Shown one piece after another: positions 52,362-60,627 of a stretch of 61,232 nucleotides of DNA. Within the stretch, counting starts at the first letter, position 1. Every line of letters starts with the position of its first letter. The position numbers and the translations under genes are program-made. The DNA is from Nocardia stercoris (GTDB taxonomy: Bacteria; Actinomycetota; Actinomycetes; Mycobacteriales; Mycobacteriaceae), in the NCBI RefSeq assembly GCF_003696265.1, contig NZ_RFFH01000026.1, positions 1 to 61,232 on the forward strand. The letters are read 5' to 3'. The notes under the pieces were generated by a model. It saw only the letters and a program-made list of their open reading frames with translations. It searched no databases and was not told where the DNA came from.

Positions 52362-53068
52362 CGAGCATCGAGACGCTGGACTGCGCGGGCCTGTGGCAGC
52401 GGACCCTGCTGATCGAGCCCGGTGGCGCCACCGACACCACCACCGATGTGCGCTGGCTGCAAGCGAACTCCCGGTTCGTCGACCTCCGCCGGCCGGCCCG
52501 CCGCCCCGGCTTCGCCGACCTGCGCGGCGCCGCCGGGCTGGCGGATCTGCCTGCGGCGCACCGCGACTGGCTCGACGCCCAGGACGGTTTCGCCGGTCTG
52601 CTCACCCGGGACGGCGACCGCTTCCACTGGGGACGACAACTGGCCCTACAACCGCCCGGGCCGCACCCGGACGAGGGGCGGATGCGGCGCGAGGGCGCGG
52701 TCATCGTCGAGACCGGGATCCACGCGGACTACGTCGAACACTGGACGCACAGCCCTCTCGAACCCGGATCACCCTGCTGGGCACTGGAACTCACCGGCGA
52801 GGACGGCTCCGGAACCGCCCTGCTGCTGCGGGCCGGGGACCGGTTCGGGTGGGCCGCCCGCAGCGCCGGGCTCGTTGAACTGGCCCTCGGCACCGTCACC
52901 GGCGACACCTGGACGATCACCGACTCCGCACTGCCCTGGCGAGAAGGCGATCACCTGGATCCGTTCCGAGCCGACGGGGCGGTACACACTCACGACCTCG
53001 ACCGCGACGGCCACGGCTGTGTGCGCCGCTGGCAGGTCATCGACACCGAAGGAGATCCCACGCTATGA
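52358..53068 (+). CDS. Uncharacterised protein in the ABC/lactonase/oxygenase operon
   Basis: 236 aa, overlapping genes on both sides by four bases. It begins LDCAGLWQRTLLIEPGGATD, then TTTDVRWLQANSRFVDLRRP, QDGFAGLLTRDGDRFHWGRQ and a middle MRREGAVIVETGIHADYVEH with a following aromatic W; the second half is strand-rich and ends with ITDSALPWREGDHLDPF. It looks like a soluble all-beta protein of two barrels. I have no family name for it. Its place between lactonase and oxygenase suggests it acts on the same compound. Confidence 0.8.
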   Translation: MTSIETLDCAGLWQRTLLIEPGGATDTTTDVRWLQANSRFVDLRRPARRPGFADLRGAAGLADLPAAHRDWLDAQDGFAGLLTRDGDRFHWGRQLALQPPGPHPDEGRMRREGAVIVETGIHADYVEHWTHSPLEPGSPCWALELTGEDGSGTALLLRAGDRFGWAARSAGLVELALGTVTGDTWTITDSALPWREGDHLDPFRADGAVHTHDLDRDGHGCVRRWQVIDTEGDPTL

Positions 53069-54150
53069 GCGGACTCACCTCGTTCACCTCCGTCCCCGTC
53101 GTCGACATCTCCGGCCTGCGCTCCGGCGAACCCGCCGACCGAGCCGCGGTGGCCGCCGAGATCGGCCGGGCCGCACGCGAAGTCGGCTTCTTCTACATCA
53201 GCGGCACCGGGCTGGACCCGGCGCTGTTCGACACCATGCTGGCCGCCACCGAGGAGTTCTTCGCCCTGCCGCTGGACCGCAAGATGGCCTCCTATATCGG
53301 GCTGTCCAGCTGCCACCGTGGCTACGTGCCCACCGGGGAGGAGGGCGATCACAGCCCCGGCAGCAAGCCGGATCTGAAGGAGGCCTTCGACACCGCGCTG
53401 GATCTGCCGGCCGACGATCCGGACCACCTGGCCGGTAATCCGATGCTCGGGCCCAATGTGTGGCCCGAGCTGCCCGGCTTCGCCGAGGCGGTCACCGCCT
53501 ACTACCAGGCCGTGCTCGCGATCGGCCGGGACCTGTTGGGGGCCTTCGCGATCGCGCTCGGCGAAGATCCGGACACGTTCCTGCGGTTCGCCACGAAGAC
53601 CCCGAGTCAGCTGCGCCTGATCCACTATTGGGAGGACCCCGCCGCCGAGGACGTCCAGGGCATCGGCGCCCACACCGATTTCGAGTGTTTCACCCTGCTC
53701 AAACCCACCGCGCCCGGCCTCGAGGTGCTCAACGGCGCCGGCGAGTGGATCGACGTGCCGCCGCTTCCCGACACGTTCGTGATCAACGTCGGCGACATGC
53801 TGGAGCTGTGGACCAACGGCGAGTTCGTCGCCACCACCCACCGGGTCCGCAAGGTGACCGAGGAGCGGTACTCGTTCCCGCTGTTCTTCAACGTCGACTA
53901 CGACACCGTCGTCGCACCGCTCCCCCAGTTCGCCGACACGGACGGTCCGCGCCGGGCGCCCCTGCGCGCGGGCGAGCACCTGTTCGCCCAGACCGCCCAG
54001 ATCTTCGCTTACCTGCGGAAACGGCTCGAGTCCGGCGAGCTGGTGCTGCCGGACGGCTCGGTCGGAGTCGGCACGTTCGGCCAGGGCGCCCGGCTGCAGC
54101 CGCCCGCTGGCGGGTTCGCCCCTACCGAGGCTTCCGCAGCGCTGCCATGA
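53065..54150 (+). CDS. 2-oxoglutarate/Fe(II) oxygenase, isopenicillin-N-synthase family
   Basis: 361 aa. The DIOX_N part starts VPVVDISGLRSGEPADRAAV with GFFYISGTGLD. The double-stranded beta-helix carries the iron ligands H203 and D205 (GAHTDFECFT) and H259 (TTHRV), and the 2-oxoglutarate-binding R268-x-S270 (ERYSFPLFFN). All catalytic residues are present. It would hydroxylate, desaturate or cleave a small molecule. Last gene of the operon; its 3' end overlaps the convergent rsmB gene by 29 bases. Confidence 0.92.
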   Translation: MSGLTSFTSVPVVDISGLRSGEPADRAAVAAEIGRAAREVGFFYISGTGLDPALFDTMLAATEEFFALPLDRKMASYIGLSSCHRGYVPTGEEGDHSPGSKPDLKEAFDTALDLPADDPDHLAGNPMLGPNVWPELPGFAEAVTAYYQAVLAIGRDLLGAFAIALGEDPDTFLRFATKTPSQLRLIHYWEDPAAEDVQGIGAHTDFECFTLLKPTAPGLEVLNGAGEWIDVPPLPDTFVINVGDMLELWTNGEFVATTHRVRKVTEERYSFPLFFNVDYDTVVAPLPQFADTDGPRRAPLRAGEHLFAQTAQIFAYLRKRLESGELVLPDGSVGVGTFGQGARLQPPAGGFAPTEASAALP

Positions 54151-55864
54151 ACATGGCGTCGGTGCCGTGCCGGTGCGGCCACAGCTGGGCGCTCGGGCCC
54201 TCGCCCAGATCCGTTACCCCGGGCAGCAATTCGCGGGTGTCGAGCTGTTCGGCGCCGCAGTGGCGGACGAAGTCGGCGACCACGGAGACCGTCTCCGCCA
54301 GGTGCGGCGAGCAGGTCGAGTAGACGACGACGCCACCGGGACGCACGAGTTCCCAAGCGGCACTGAGCAACTCGCGCTGCAACACCGTGAGTTCGCGAAC
54401 GTCGTCCGGGGTGCGGCGCCAGCGTGCCTCGGGGCGGCGGCGCAGTGCGCCCAGCCCGCTGCACGGGGCGTCGACCAGGATTCGGTCGTAGCCGGGAGTC
54501 AGGCCACTGTCGCGGCCGTCGACGACGTGCACCGTGACCGGGGCGTTGCGGGTGGTCTTGCGGACCAGTTCCGCCCGGTGTTCGGACGGTTCGACCGCGT
54601 CGACGTGGAAACCGTCGATCTCGGCCAGGGCGCCCAGGAGCGCGGCCTTCCCGCCCGGACCGGCGCACAGGTCAAGCCACCGGCCCTGGTCCGGGCCCAG
54701 CAGCGGGGCCCGGGTGAGCGAGAGCGCGACCAGCTGGCTGCCCTCGTCCTGCACCGCCGCCATGCCCTCGCGGACCGGTTCCAGCTGCCCGGGATCGCCG
54801 CCGTCGAGATAGACCGCGTACGGCGACCAACGCCCTTCCTCGCCGCCGGTGACCAGCGCGAGTTCCTCCGCGGTGATATCCCCGGGCCGGGCGATCAGGT
54901 GCACGGCCGGGCGCTCGTCGTCGGCGGCCAGCAGCGCGCCGAGCTCACCGGCTCGCTCACCGAGCGCGTCGGCGAAGGCGTCGGCGATCCAGATCGGGTG
55001 CGCGAACTCGAAGGCCAAGTGCCCCACCGGATCCGCGGGCGCCAGCAACTCCACCCAGCCCTCGGCGTCGCGTTCGCTGGCCCGGCGCAGCACGGCGTTG
55101 ACGAATCCCGCACGGCCGGGACCGAATTCGGCGGTGGCGAGCCGCACCGAGGTGTCGACGGCGGCGTGCGCGCCGACCCGGGTCCGCAGCAGCTGATACA
55201 CGCCGAGCCGCAGCACATCCAGGACCGGGCCGTCGATGTCGTGCAGCGAGCGTCCCGCGCACTCGCCGATGATCTCGTCGAGAATGCCCAGCGACCGGCA
55301 GGCGCCGTAGGTCAGTTCGGTGGCGAAGGCGGCGTCGCGGCCGCTGATCTTGCGTTCCCGCAACAGCGCCGGCAACACCAGGTTCGCGTACGCGTCGCGC
55401 TCCCGGACCGCGCGCAGCACCTCGAGTGCGGCCTCGCGGGCCGGATCGACACCACTGCCAGCGGACCGGGCTGGACCGCCGTGCCGCTGGCGCTGGTCAC
55501 CGCCGGACCGGCCGCCACCGGCACCGCCGTGCCGCTTCCCGCCACCGGAACCCGTTGCGCCTCGGGTTGATCCGCGCTCACCACCGCCGGAACCGGCACG
55601 ACCACCATCGCCCCGGCCGCCCGAGGCGCCGGACCGCCCGGTAGACGCGCCCCGATCACCGGCCGCACCGGCACGGCCGCCGCCGGATCCGCGCTTGTCG
55701 CCCGAAGCGCCGCGCGGACCACCCGCCCGGCCTTCGCGCCCGGCACCGCCGCTGCCGGCGGGACGCCGGTCGGCCCGCCCGGCACCGTTGCGTTCGGGCC
55801 GCCCCTCCGCGGCGCCGCGCCGACGCGAATCCCCTTGCCCGCGTGAACTTTCCTCGCGACTCAT
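54122..55864 (-). CDS. rsmB: 16S rRNA m5C967 methyltransferase (RsmB/Fmu)
   Basis: 580 aa. Residues about 140-280 are a NusB-like RNA-binding domain (AALEVLRAVRERDAYANLVL, ATELTYGACRSLGILDEII, ILDEIIGECAGRSL); the C-terminal part is the Rossmann methyltransferase with WLDLCAGPGGKAALLGALAE, LVDAPCSGLGALRRRPEARW (catalytic PCSG Cys) and VVYSTCSPHLAETVSVVADF with the second Cys. The first 140 residues are an unusual Gly/Arg/Ser/Ala-rich, presumably disordered extension. It is downstream of fmt by 145 bases. Confidence 0.95.
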   Translation of the reverse strand: MSREESSRGQGDSRRRGAAEGRPERNGAGRADRRPAGSGGAGREGRAGGPRGASGDKRGSGGGRAGAAGDRGASTGRSGASGGRGDGGRAGSGGGERGSTRGATGSGGGKRHGGAGGGRSGGDQRQRHGGPARSAGSGVDPAREAALEVLRAVRERDAYANLVLPALLRERKISGRDAAFATELTYGACRSLGILDEIIGECAGRSLHDIDGPVLDVLRLGVYQLLRTRVGAHAAVDTSVRLATAEFGPGRAGFVNAVLRRASERDAEGWVELLAPADPVGHLAFEFAHPIWIADAFADALGERAGELGALLAADDERPAVHLIARPGDITAEELALVTGGEEGRWSPYAVYLDGGDPGQLEPVREGMAAVQDEGSQLVALSLTRAPLLGPDQGRWLDLCAGPGGKAALLGALAEIDGFHVDAVEPSEHRAELVRKTTRNAPVTVHVVDGRDSGLTPGYDRILVDAPCSGLGALRRRPEARWRRTPDDVRELTVLQRELLSAAWELVRPGGVVVYSTCSPHLAETVSVVADFVRHCGAEQLDTRELLPGVTDLGEGPSAQLWPHRHGTDAMFMAALRKPR

Positions 55865-56008
55865 CGCTGCACCTCACTCATCGCGCCACCGTGCCCGCAC
55901 CGTGGGCTGTACACGAATCACCCTGTCCGAGTGAGCTTTCCCGGCCGCTCGTCGCCACACCACGCGCCGGCTGGGGCCGGTCGGCAGCACCGCACATCGC
56001 CGCTCGGC

Positions 56009-56932
56009 TCACTCCGCCACCGCGCCGGGCTCCAGCCGGGCACCGCGTGCCCAGTCCAGTGCGTTCATCATCTTCTTTCCCTGCGGCTGCAACTGCAGCA
56101 GCCGAACCGCGGTCGTCCCGGTACCGACGAACACTCCCGACTTGCGCACCTCGATCGCATGCGCGGGCAGCACCTCGTCCGTCAGCTCCACGGGCCCCAA
56201 TTTCACTCGCTTACCGTCGATCTCGGTCCACGCGCCGGGCGCCGGGGTGACCGCGCGGATGCGGCGGTCGATCGCGAGAGCCGGCTCGTCCCAGCGGACC
56301 CGGCCCTCCTCGGCCTCGATCTTGGGCGCGTAGGACACGCCCTCGGTGCTCTGCGGCACGGCCACCAGCGCGCCCGCGGCGATCCCGTCCAGGGTCGACT
56401 CCAGCAGCTGCGCACCGGTTTCCGCGAGCCGCCCCAGCAGGTCACCCGAGGTATCACCGGTTTTCACGGTCTCGGTCACGACACCGAACACCGGCCCGGT
56501 GTCCAATCCGGTCTCGATGAGAAACGTCGAGGCACCGGTGATTTCGTCGCCGGCCAGGATGGCGGCCTGTACCGGCGCGGCACCGCGCCAGGCGGGCAGC
56601 AGCGAGAAGTGCAGGTTCACCCAGCCGTGCACCGGAATGTCGAGCGCCTCCTGCCGCAGCAGCGCGCCGTAGGCGACGACCGGGCAGCAGTCGGGCGCGA
56701 GCTCGCGCAACCGGTCCAGGAACTCCGGCTCCGACGGGCTGCGCGGGGTGAGCACCTCGATGCCGTGCTCGTCGGCGAGCCGGCCGATCGGCGAGCGGGT
56801 GACCTTGCGACCACGGCCGGAGACCGCGTCGGGCCGAGTCACCACGGCCACCACCTCGTGGTTCGGCGATTCGATCAAGCGGCGCAGCGACGGGACGGCC
56901 GGGTCGGGAGTGCCGGCGAAAACGACGCGCAT
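56009..56932 (-). CDS. fmt: Methionyl-tRNA formyltransferase
   Basis: 307 aa. Formylates initiator Met-tRNA. Start MRVVFAGTPDPAVPSLRRLI; formyl-folate-binding motif in WVNLHFSLLPAWRGAAPVQA with the catalytic Asn-His-Ser set and DTGPVF; C-terminal OB-like domain with GAWTEIDGKRVKL. Its ATG overlaps the def stop by one base, the common def-fmt pairing. Confidence 0.97.
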   Translation of the reverse strand: MRVVFAGTPDPAVPSLRRLIESPNHEVVAVVTRPDAVSGRGRKVTRSPIGRLADEHGIEVLTPRSPSEPEFLDRLRELAPDCCPVVAYGALLRQEALDIPVHGWVNLHFSLLPAWRGAAPVQAAILAGDEITGASTFLIETGLDTGPVFGVVTETVKTGDTSGDLLGRLAETGAQLLESTLDGIAAGALVAVPQSTEGVSYAPKIEAEEGRVRWDEPALAIDRRIRAVTPAPGAWTEIDGKRVKLGPVELTDEVLPAHAIEVRKSGVFVGTGTTAVRLLQLQPQGKKMMNALDWARGARLEPGAVAE

Positions 56933-57513
56933 CAGCGAGCCCGCTCCGCGATCGCGGCGCGCCGGTAGTCGTCGACCTCGTCGGCCGTCATCACCGTCTT
57001 GCCGGCCGCGAACCAGCCCGATTCCCGCACGTCCTTCATTGCCGAGCGGCGCTGTACCTTGTCCAGCCGGTCCAGGAACAGCACCCCGTCGAGGTGATCG
57101 GTCTCGTGCTGGGCCACCCGCGCCAGCGTGCGCTCGGCGGTGAACTCGACCGCCTTGCCGTACATGTCGACACCGGTCACGCGCACCTTGAACGCCCGGT
57201 CGACCTCGTAGCGGACACCCGGAATCGACAGGCAGCCCTCGAACCCGTACTGGCGCTGCTCACCGAGCACCGTCACCACCGGATTGACCACGTGCCCCGC
57301 CTGCCCGAACCGGTCGCGCGCGGAGGTGTCGTACACGAAAACCCTCAGCCCCACACCGATCTGGGGCGCGGCCATGCCGATCCCACCACTAGCGTGCATG
57401 GTGTCGGTCAGGTCGGTGACCAGCTGGTGCAGGTCCCGATCGAAGGTGCCGACCTCGTCCGCGCGGGCGCGCAGGACAGGGTCGCCGAACAGGCGGACAG
57501 GCGCAACGGTCAC
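56932..57513 (-). CDS. def: Peptide deformylase
   Basis: 193 aa. Removes the formyl group from new proteins. Metal and catalytic motifs are all present: GIGMAAPQIGVG (motif 1, with Met in place of the frequent Leu), EGCLSIPG (motif 2, Cys ligand) and QHETDHLDG (motif 3, two His ligands and Glu). The C-terminal tail is long and basic. First gene of def-fmt-rsmB. Confidence 0.97.
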   Translation of the reverse strand: MTVAPVRLFGDPVLRARADEVGTFDRDLHQLVTDLTDTMHASGGIGMAAPQIGVGLRVFVYDTSARDRFGQAGHVVNPVVTVLGEQRQYGFEGCLSIPGVRYEVDRAFKVRVTGVDMYGKAVEFTAERTLARVAQHETDHLDGVLFLDRLDKVQRRSAMKDVRESGWFAAGKTVMTADEVDDYRRAAIAERAR

Positions 57514-57618
57514 GTCAGACTCCCCGGGGCGTACGAACAGGTCGTCTCATTTTTCCAGACGCCGCGCGGGCACCCGGACCCGACGGTCGTGCCACCCAGA
57601 TTCGGGGGCCGAAGCCGG

Positions 57619-58605
57619 TCAGCTGTGGGCGCCGAGAATCACACCCGGGATCTCGGTACCCAGTGCCACCGGCACGCAGTCGGGAGTCCGCGCGTGCTCG
57701 GGGTCGAGTGTGTTGAGCACCAGTTGCTGCACGTAGGGGTCGTAGACCATGTGGAAGTGGCCGGTCAGGTCGGCCGGGCACAGGTCCTGCAGCACCAGGT
57801 TCGTCGCGCCCGCCCCGTGCAGCGCGATGTTGTCGAACGGCTGGATCATCTCGTCGACCCGGCTGCCGATCGTGGTGTAGCGCACGCCCGGCACGGTGTC
57901 GCCGCCGGCGTTGAGCTGGACCATGTACGGCGCGCCCTCGGCCTGCTGCACCGCGGCCAGGCTGGTCGCCACCTCGAACGCCTGCATCAAACCGGGAACG
58001 ACCCGGGACAGCGGAACCAGGCCGTACATGATGCCGCCGTAGCTCGGCGACGCGACGCCGACCCACTGACCTACCTTCGGCGCGCCGCCCAGCTGGTCGA
58101 TCCAGTACCGCGTCACGCTGGCACCCTGCGAGAAACCGACCAGGTCGACCTGCCGGGCACCGGTCGCCGCCAGCACCTGATCGACGAAATCGCCTACCTG
58201 CCTGGTGGATTCCCAGATATCACCGACCCCGTAGTGGCCGGCCTCACCCAATCCGCCGTAGTTCAGGGCGAATACACAGAACCCGGCCTGCGCCAGCATC
58301 GGCCCGATCGCCGACCAGTCCGCGTAGGCGGTCGAGTCGGTGCCGTGCGCGAGCACCACCGGGCGCGGGTGCTCCGCGCTGGGCACGCACGAGAAATCGT
58401 TGGTGCCCGCGGGCGCGGCGTTCGGGTGCTGTACGAGATACCTTGTGGCACCGAGGTGGTCGGGCTGGGCCGGGCCGAAGTCGGTCGGCACGTCGGTCGC
58501 CGGGTATACCGGCGCCGGGCTCGCGTCCGCCGAACCGGCCGCGGCCAGCACGACCGCGCATGTCATCGCCACCAGGCCGCTGCGGGCCCACCACTGCGTT
58601 CTCAC
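57619..58605 (-). CDS. Secreted lipase/esterase, class 2 type (paralogue A)
   Basis: 328 aa from GTG 58605; signal peptide of about 29 residues ending AAAGSADAS. Alpha/beta hydrolase: PRPVVLAHGTDSTAYADWSA (oxyanion HG), nucleophile Ser in DLVGFSQGASVTRYW (GFSQG) and a late HFHMVYDP providing the His. Matches the EstA/lipase class 2 family common in Nocardia and Rhodococcus. Likely hydrolyses lipid esters outside the cell. Shares about half its residues with the next gene and is 53 bases downstream of it. Confidence 0.9.
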   Translation of the reverse strand: MRTQWWARSGLVAMTCAVVLAAAGSADASPAPVYPATDVPTDFGPAQPDHLGATRYLVQHPNAAPAGTNDFSCVPSAEHPRPVVLAHGTDSTAYADWSAIGPMLAQAGFCVFALNYGGLGEAGHYGVGDIWESTRQVGDFVDQVLAATGARQVDLVGFSQGASVTRYWIDQLGGAPKVGQWVGVASPSYGGIMYGLVPLSRVVPGLMQAFEVATSLAAVQQAEGAPYMVQLNAGGDTVPGVRYTTIGSRVDEMIQPFDNIALHGAGATNLVLQDLCPADLTGHFHMVYDPYVQQLVLNTLDPEHARTPDCVPVALGTEIPGVILGAHS

Positions 58606-58658
58606 TGCGCCGATTCTGCCGGATTCCACGCGGGATGCCGGGAATATCGGCAGATCGG

Positions 58659-59687
58659 TCAGGGCTGGTGTCCGGCGATCAGCGAGTCCAGCAGGCCGGT
58701 GCCGAACGGAACCGGCTGACATACCGGAGCGGGAGCGTTGCCCGGGTCGAGCAGTTGCAGCACCAGTTGCGCCACGAACGGATCGAACACCATGTGGAAG
58801 TGACCGGTCTGATCGGGCGGGCACAGGTCCTGCAGCACCAGATTCACCGCGCCCGGCCCGTGCAGGGCGATGTTCTCGAACGGCTGCACGGCTTCGTCGA
58901 ACCGGCTGCCGACCGTGGTGTAGCGGACGCCGGGCACGGTGTCGCCCCCGGCGTTCAGCTCGGTCACGAACTGCGATCCCGCGGCCTGCTGGACGGTGGC
59001 CAGATTGGTGAATTCCTGCACCAGGTCCAGCAGATTCGGGTTCTGTCGGACGAGCGGGACCAGGCCGTACATGTCGCCGCCGTAGCTCGGGGAGGCCAGC
59101 CCGATCCACTGGTCCACCGCGGGTGCGCCGCCGAGCTTGTCGATCCAATAGCGGCTGACGCTCGCGCCTTCGGAGAAGCCGACCACGTCGACCTGCGCGG
59201 CGCCGGTGGCGGTCCGGACGCGGGTGATGAAGTCCCCGACCTGATGACTGGACGCCCAGACGTCGCCGACACCGTAGTGCCGGTCTCCGCCGACACCACC
59301 GTAGTTCGGTGCGAAGACACAGAATCCGGCGGCACTGAGCTCGGCTCCGAGCACCGACCAGTTGGCGTACGCACTGCCGTCGGTGCCGTGCACGAGGACC
59401 ACGGGGCGGGGATGTGCTGGGGTCGGCCGGCAGCCGAAGTCGTTGGCGCCCATGGGCGCCGCGTCCGGATGGTCACGCTGATAGTCGGCGGCGGCCATAT
59501 ATCCGGGTTGCGGCGGCCCCCAGTCGACCGGCACCTCGACAGGCGGGTAGCCGCCGGCGAGGTAGGGATCGGCGGTGGCGAGCGGCCCGGCCGCGACCAG
59601 GGTCGCGCACACTCCCGCCAGGGCTAGGCCGGACCGGACCGCCGCAGCGAATCCGAACCGGGTGGAGTACCGCGTCGGCGAACCCAT
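58659..59687 (-). CDS. Secreted lipase/esterase, class 2 type (paralogue B)
   Basis: 342 aa; a long N-terminal segment with a signal peptide (AAAVRSGLALAGVCATLVAA, cleavage after about LATA). Nucleophile Ser in DVVGFSEGASVSRYW (GFSEG, with Glu where paralogue A has Gln), oxyanion region PRPVVLVHGTDGSAYANWSV and His in HFHMVFDP. Tandem duplicate of the gene downstream; both carry the same order and length. Probably cotranscribed. Confidence 0.9.
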   Translation of the reverse strand: MGSPTRYSTRFGFAAAVRSGLALAGVCATLVAAGPLATADPYLAGGYPPVEVPVDWGPPQPGYMAAADYQRDHPDAAPMGANDFGCRPTPAHPRPVVLVHGTDGSAYANWSVLGAELSAAGFCVFAPNYGGVGGDRHYGVGDVWASSHQVGDFITRVRTATGAAQVDVVGFSEGASVSRYWIDKLGGAPAVDQWIGLASPSYGGDMYGLVPLVRQNPNLLDLVQEFTNLATVQQAAGSQFVTELNAGGDTVPGVRYTTVGSRFDEAVQPFENIALHGPGAVNLVLQDLCPPDQTGHFHMVFDPFVAQLVLQLLDPGNAPAPVCQPVPFGTGLLDSLIAGHQP

Positions 59688-59732
59688 GCCCCGATTCTGC
59701 CCGGTCCCGGCGCGTGGACACCGCCGGGGCGG

Positions 59733-60380
59733 CTATTCGCCGGTGACCGCGTCGTCGGCGAGGATCCGGTAGAGCGAGCGGCGGGCCTCGGTGAGGACCT
59801 CGGCGGCCTTGGCGGCCTGCTCCGGTGTACCGGCCCGGGCGACCTGCCCGACCGCGCCCATCAGCTGCCCGACAAGTTCGCGCAGGTCCAGCGCCTGATC
59901 GCCGATACCGTCGCGGACCTCGGCCCACGGATCGCCGAGTTCGTCGGCGTGCGTGCGCACGTATTCGGCGCCGGCCTCGGTCAGTTTCGCGGTCTTGCGA
60001 CCGGAGATCCGTTCGATGAGCACGAGCTCCTCGTCCTCGAGCTGTGCGAGTGCCGGATAGACCGAGCCGGGGCTCGGGCGCCAGACGTCGTCGCTGCGCT
60101 GCCGGATCTGCTGGATGAGTTCGTAACCGTGCATCGGCTTGTCCTGCAACAGGAGCAGGATCGCGGCCCGGACGTCGCCGCGCCGGCCGCGGCCGCCCCG
60201 CCCGCGTCCGCGGCCCACCGGGCCCGGACCGAAGCCCCGGCCGAAGTCCGGCCCGAACTCCCCGAAACCGTGCGGGTGCCGGCGGAAGTGCCCGCGCTCG
60301 CCCGGGTGCATGCCGGGTCGTCCACCCCGGCGGTGGCGGCGGTCGAAGCCGCCGTTCTGAATGTCGTCCATGTTCCGCAT
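59733..60380 (-). CDS. PadR-family regulator with Gly/Arg/His-rich N-terminus
   Basis: 215 aa from ATG 60380, with AAGGAGG upstream. Residues 1-70 are rich in Gly, Arg, His and Phe (many RGG, GFG and HP units) and are probably disordered. The winged helix follows: GDVRAAILLLLQDKPMHGYE, LIQQIRQRSDDVWRPSPGSV and YPALAQLEDEELVLIERISG. The C-terminal dimer helix is LRELVGQLMGAVGQVARA. PadR proteins repress transporter or phenolic-stress genes; here its own promoter holds a palindrome. Confidence 0.93.
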   Translation of the reverse strand: MRNMDDIQNGGFDRRHRRGGRPGMHPGERGHFRRHPHGFGEFGPDFGRGFGPGPVGRGRGRGGRGRRGDVRAAILLLLQDKPMHGYELIQQIRQRSDDVWRPSPGSVYPALAQLEDEELVLIERISGRKTAKLTEAGAEYVRTHADELGDPWAEVRDGIGDQALDLRELVGQLMGAVGQVARAGTPEQAAKAAEVLTEARRSLYRILADDAVTGE

Positions 60381-60422
60381 GGTCGTGCCTCCTTCAAGGC
60401 TCGATGTTCTTTGACAGTTCGA

Positions 60423-60450
60423 CGATATATCGGCAATCGGTCGATGACAA
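60423..60450 (-). promoter_or_regulatory. Promoter of padR with palindrome CGATATATCG
   Basis: On the minus strand TTGTCA (60450-60445) is a -35-like hexamer, and the perfect palindrome CGATATATCG (60423-60432) covers the place of the -10. PadR regulators bind AT-rich palindromes of this kind, so autoregulation is likely. Confidence 0.5.
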
Positions 60451-60627
60451 GGGTGGCGTGAGTCACGAAGCGAGAACGAATTGCCGCAAAGCTGGCAGGG
60501 ACAGCCGAAACGTGGGCACGCACAGCCGAGCAAACAGGCTTGCCGGTCTGTTGACTGGGCGTCAGGACAATCGGACCTCTGGTCCGGTCCTTGTCAATCA
60601 TCCATCGACAGGTCGGGAGTCTTAAAG

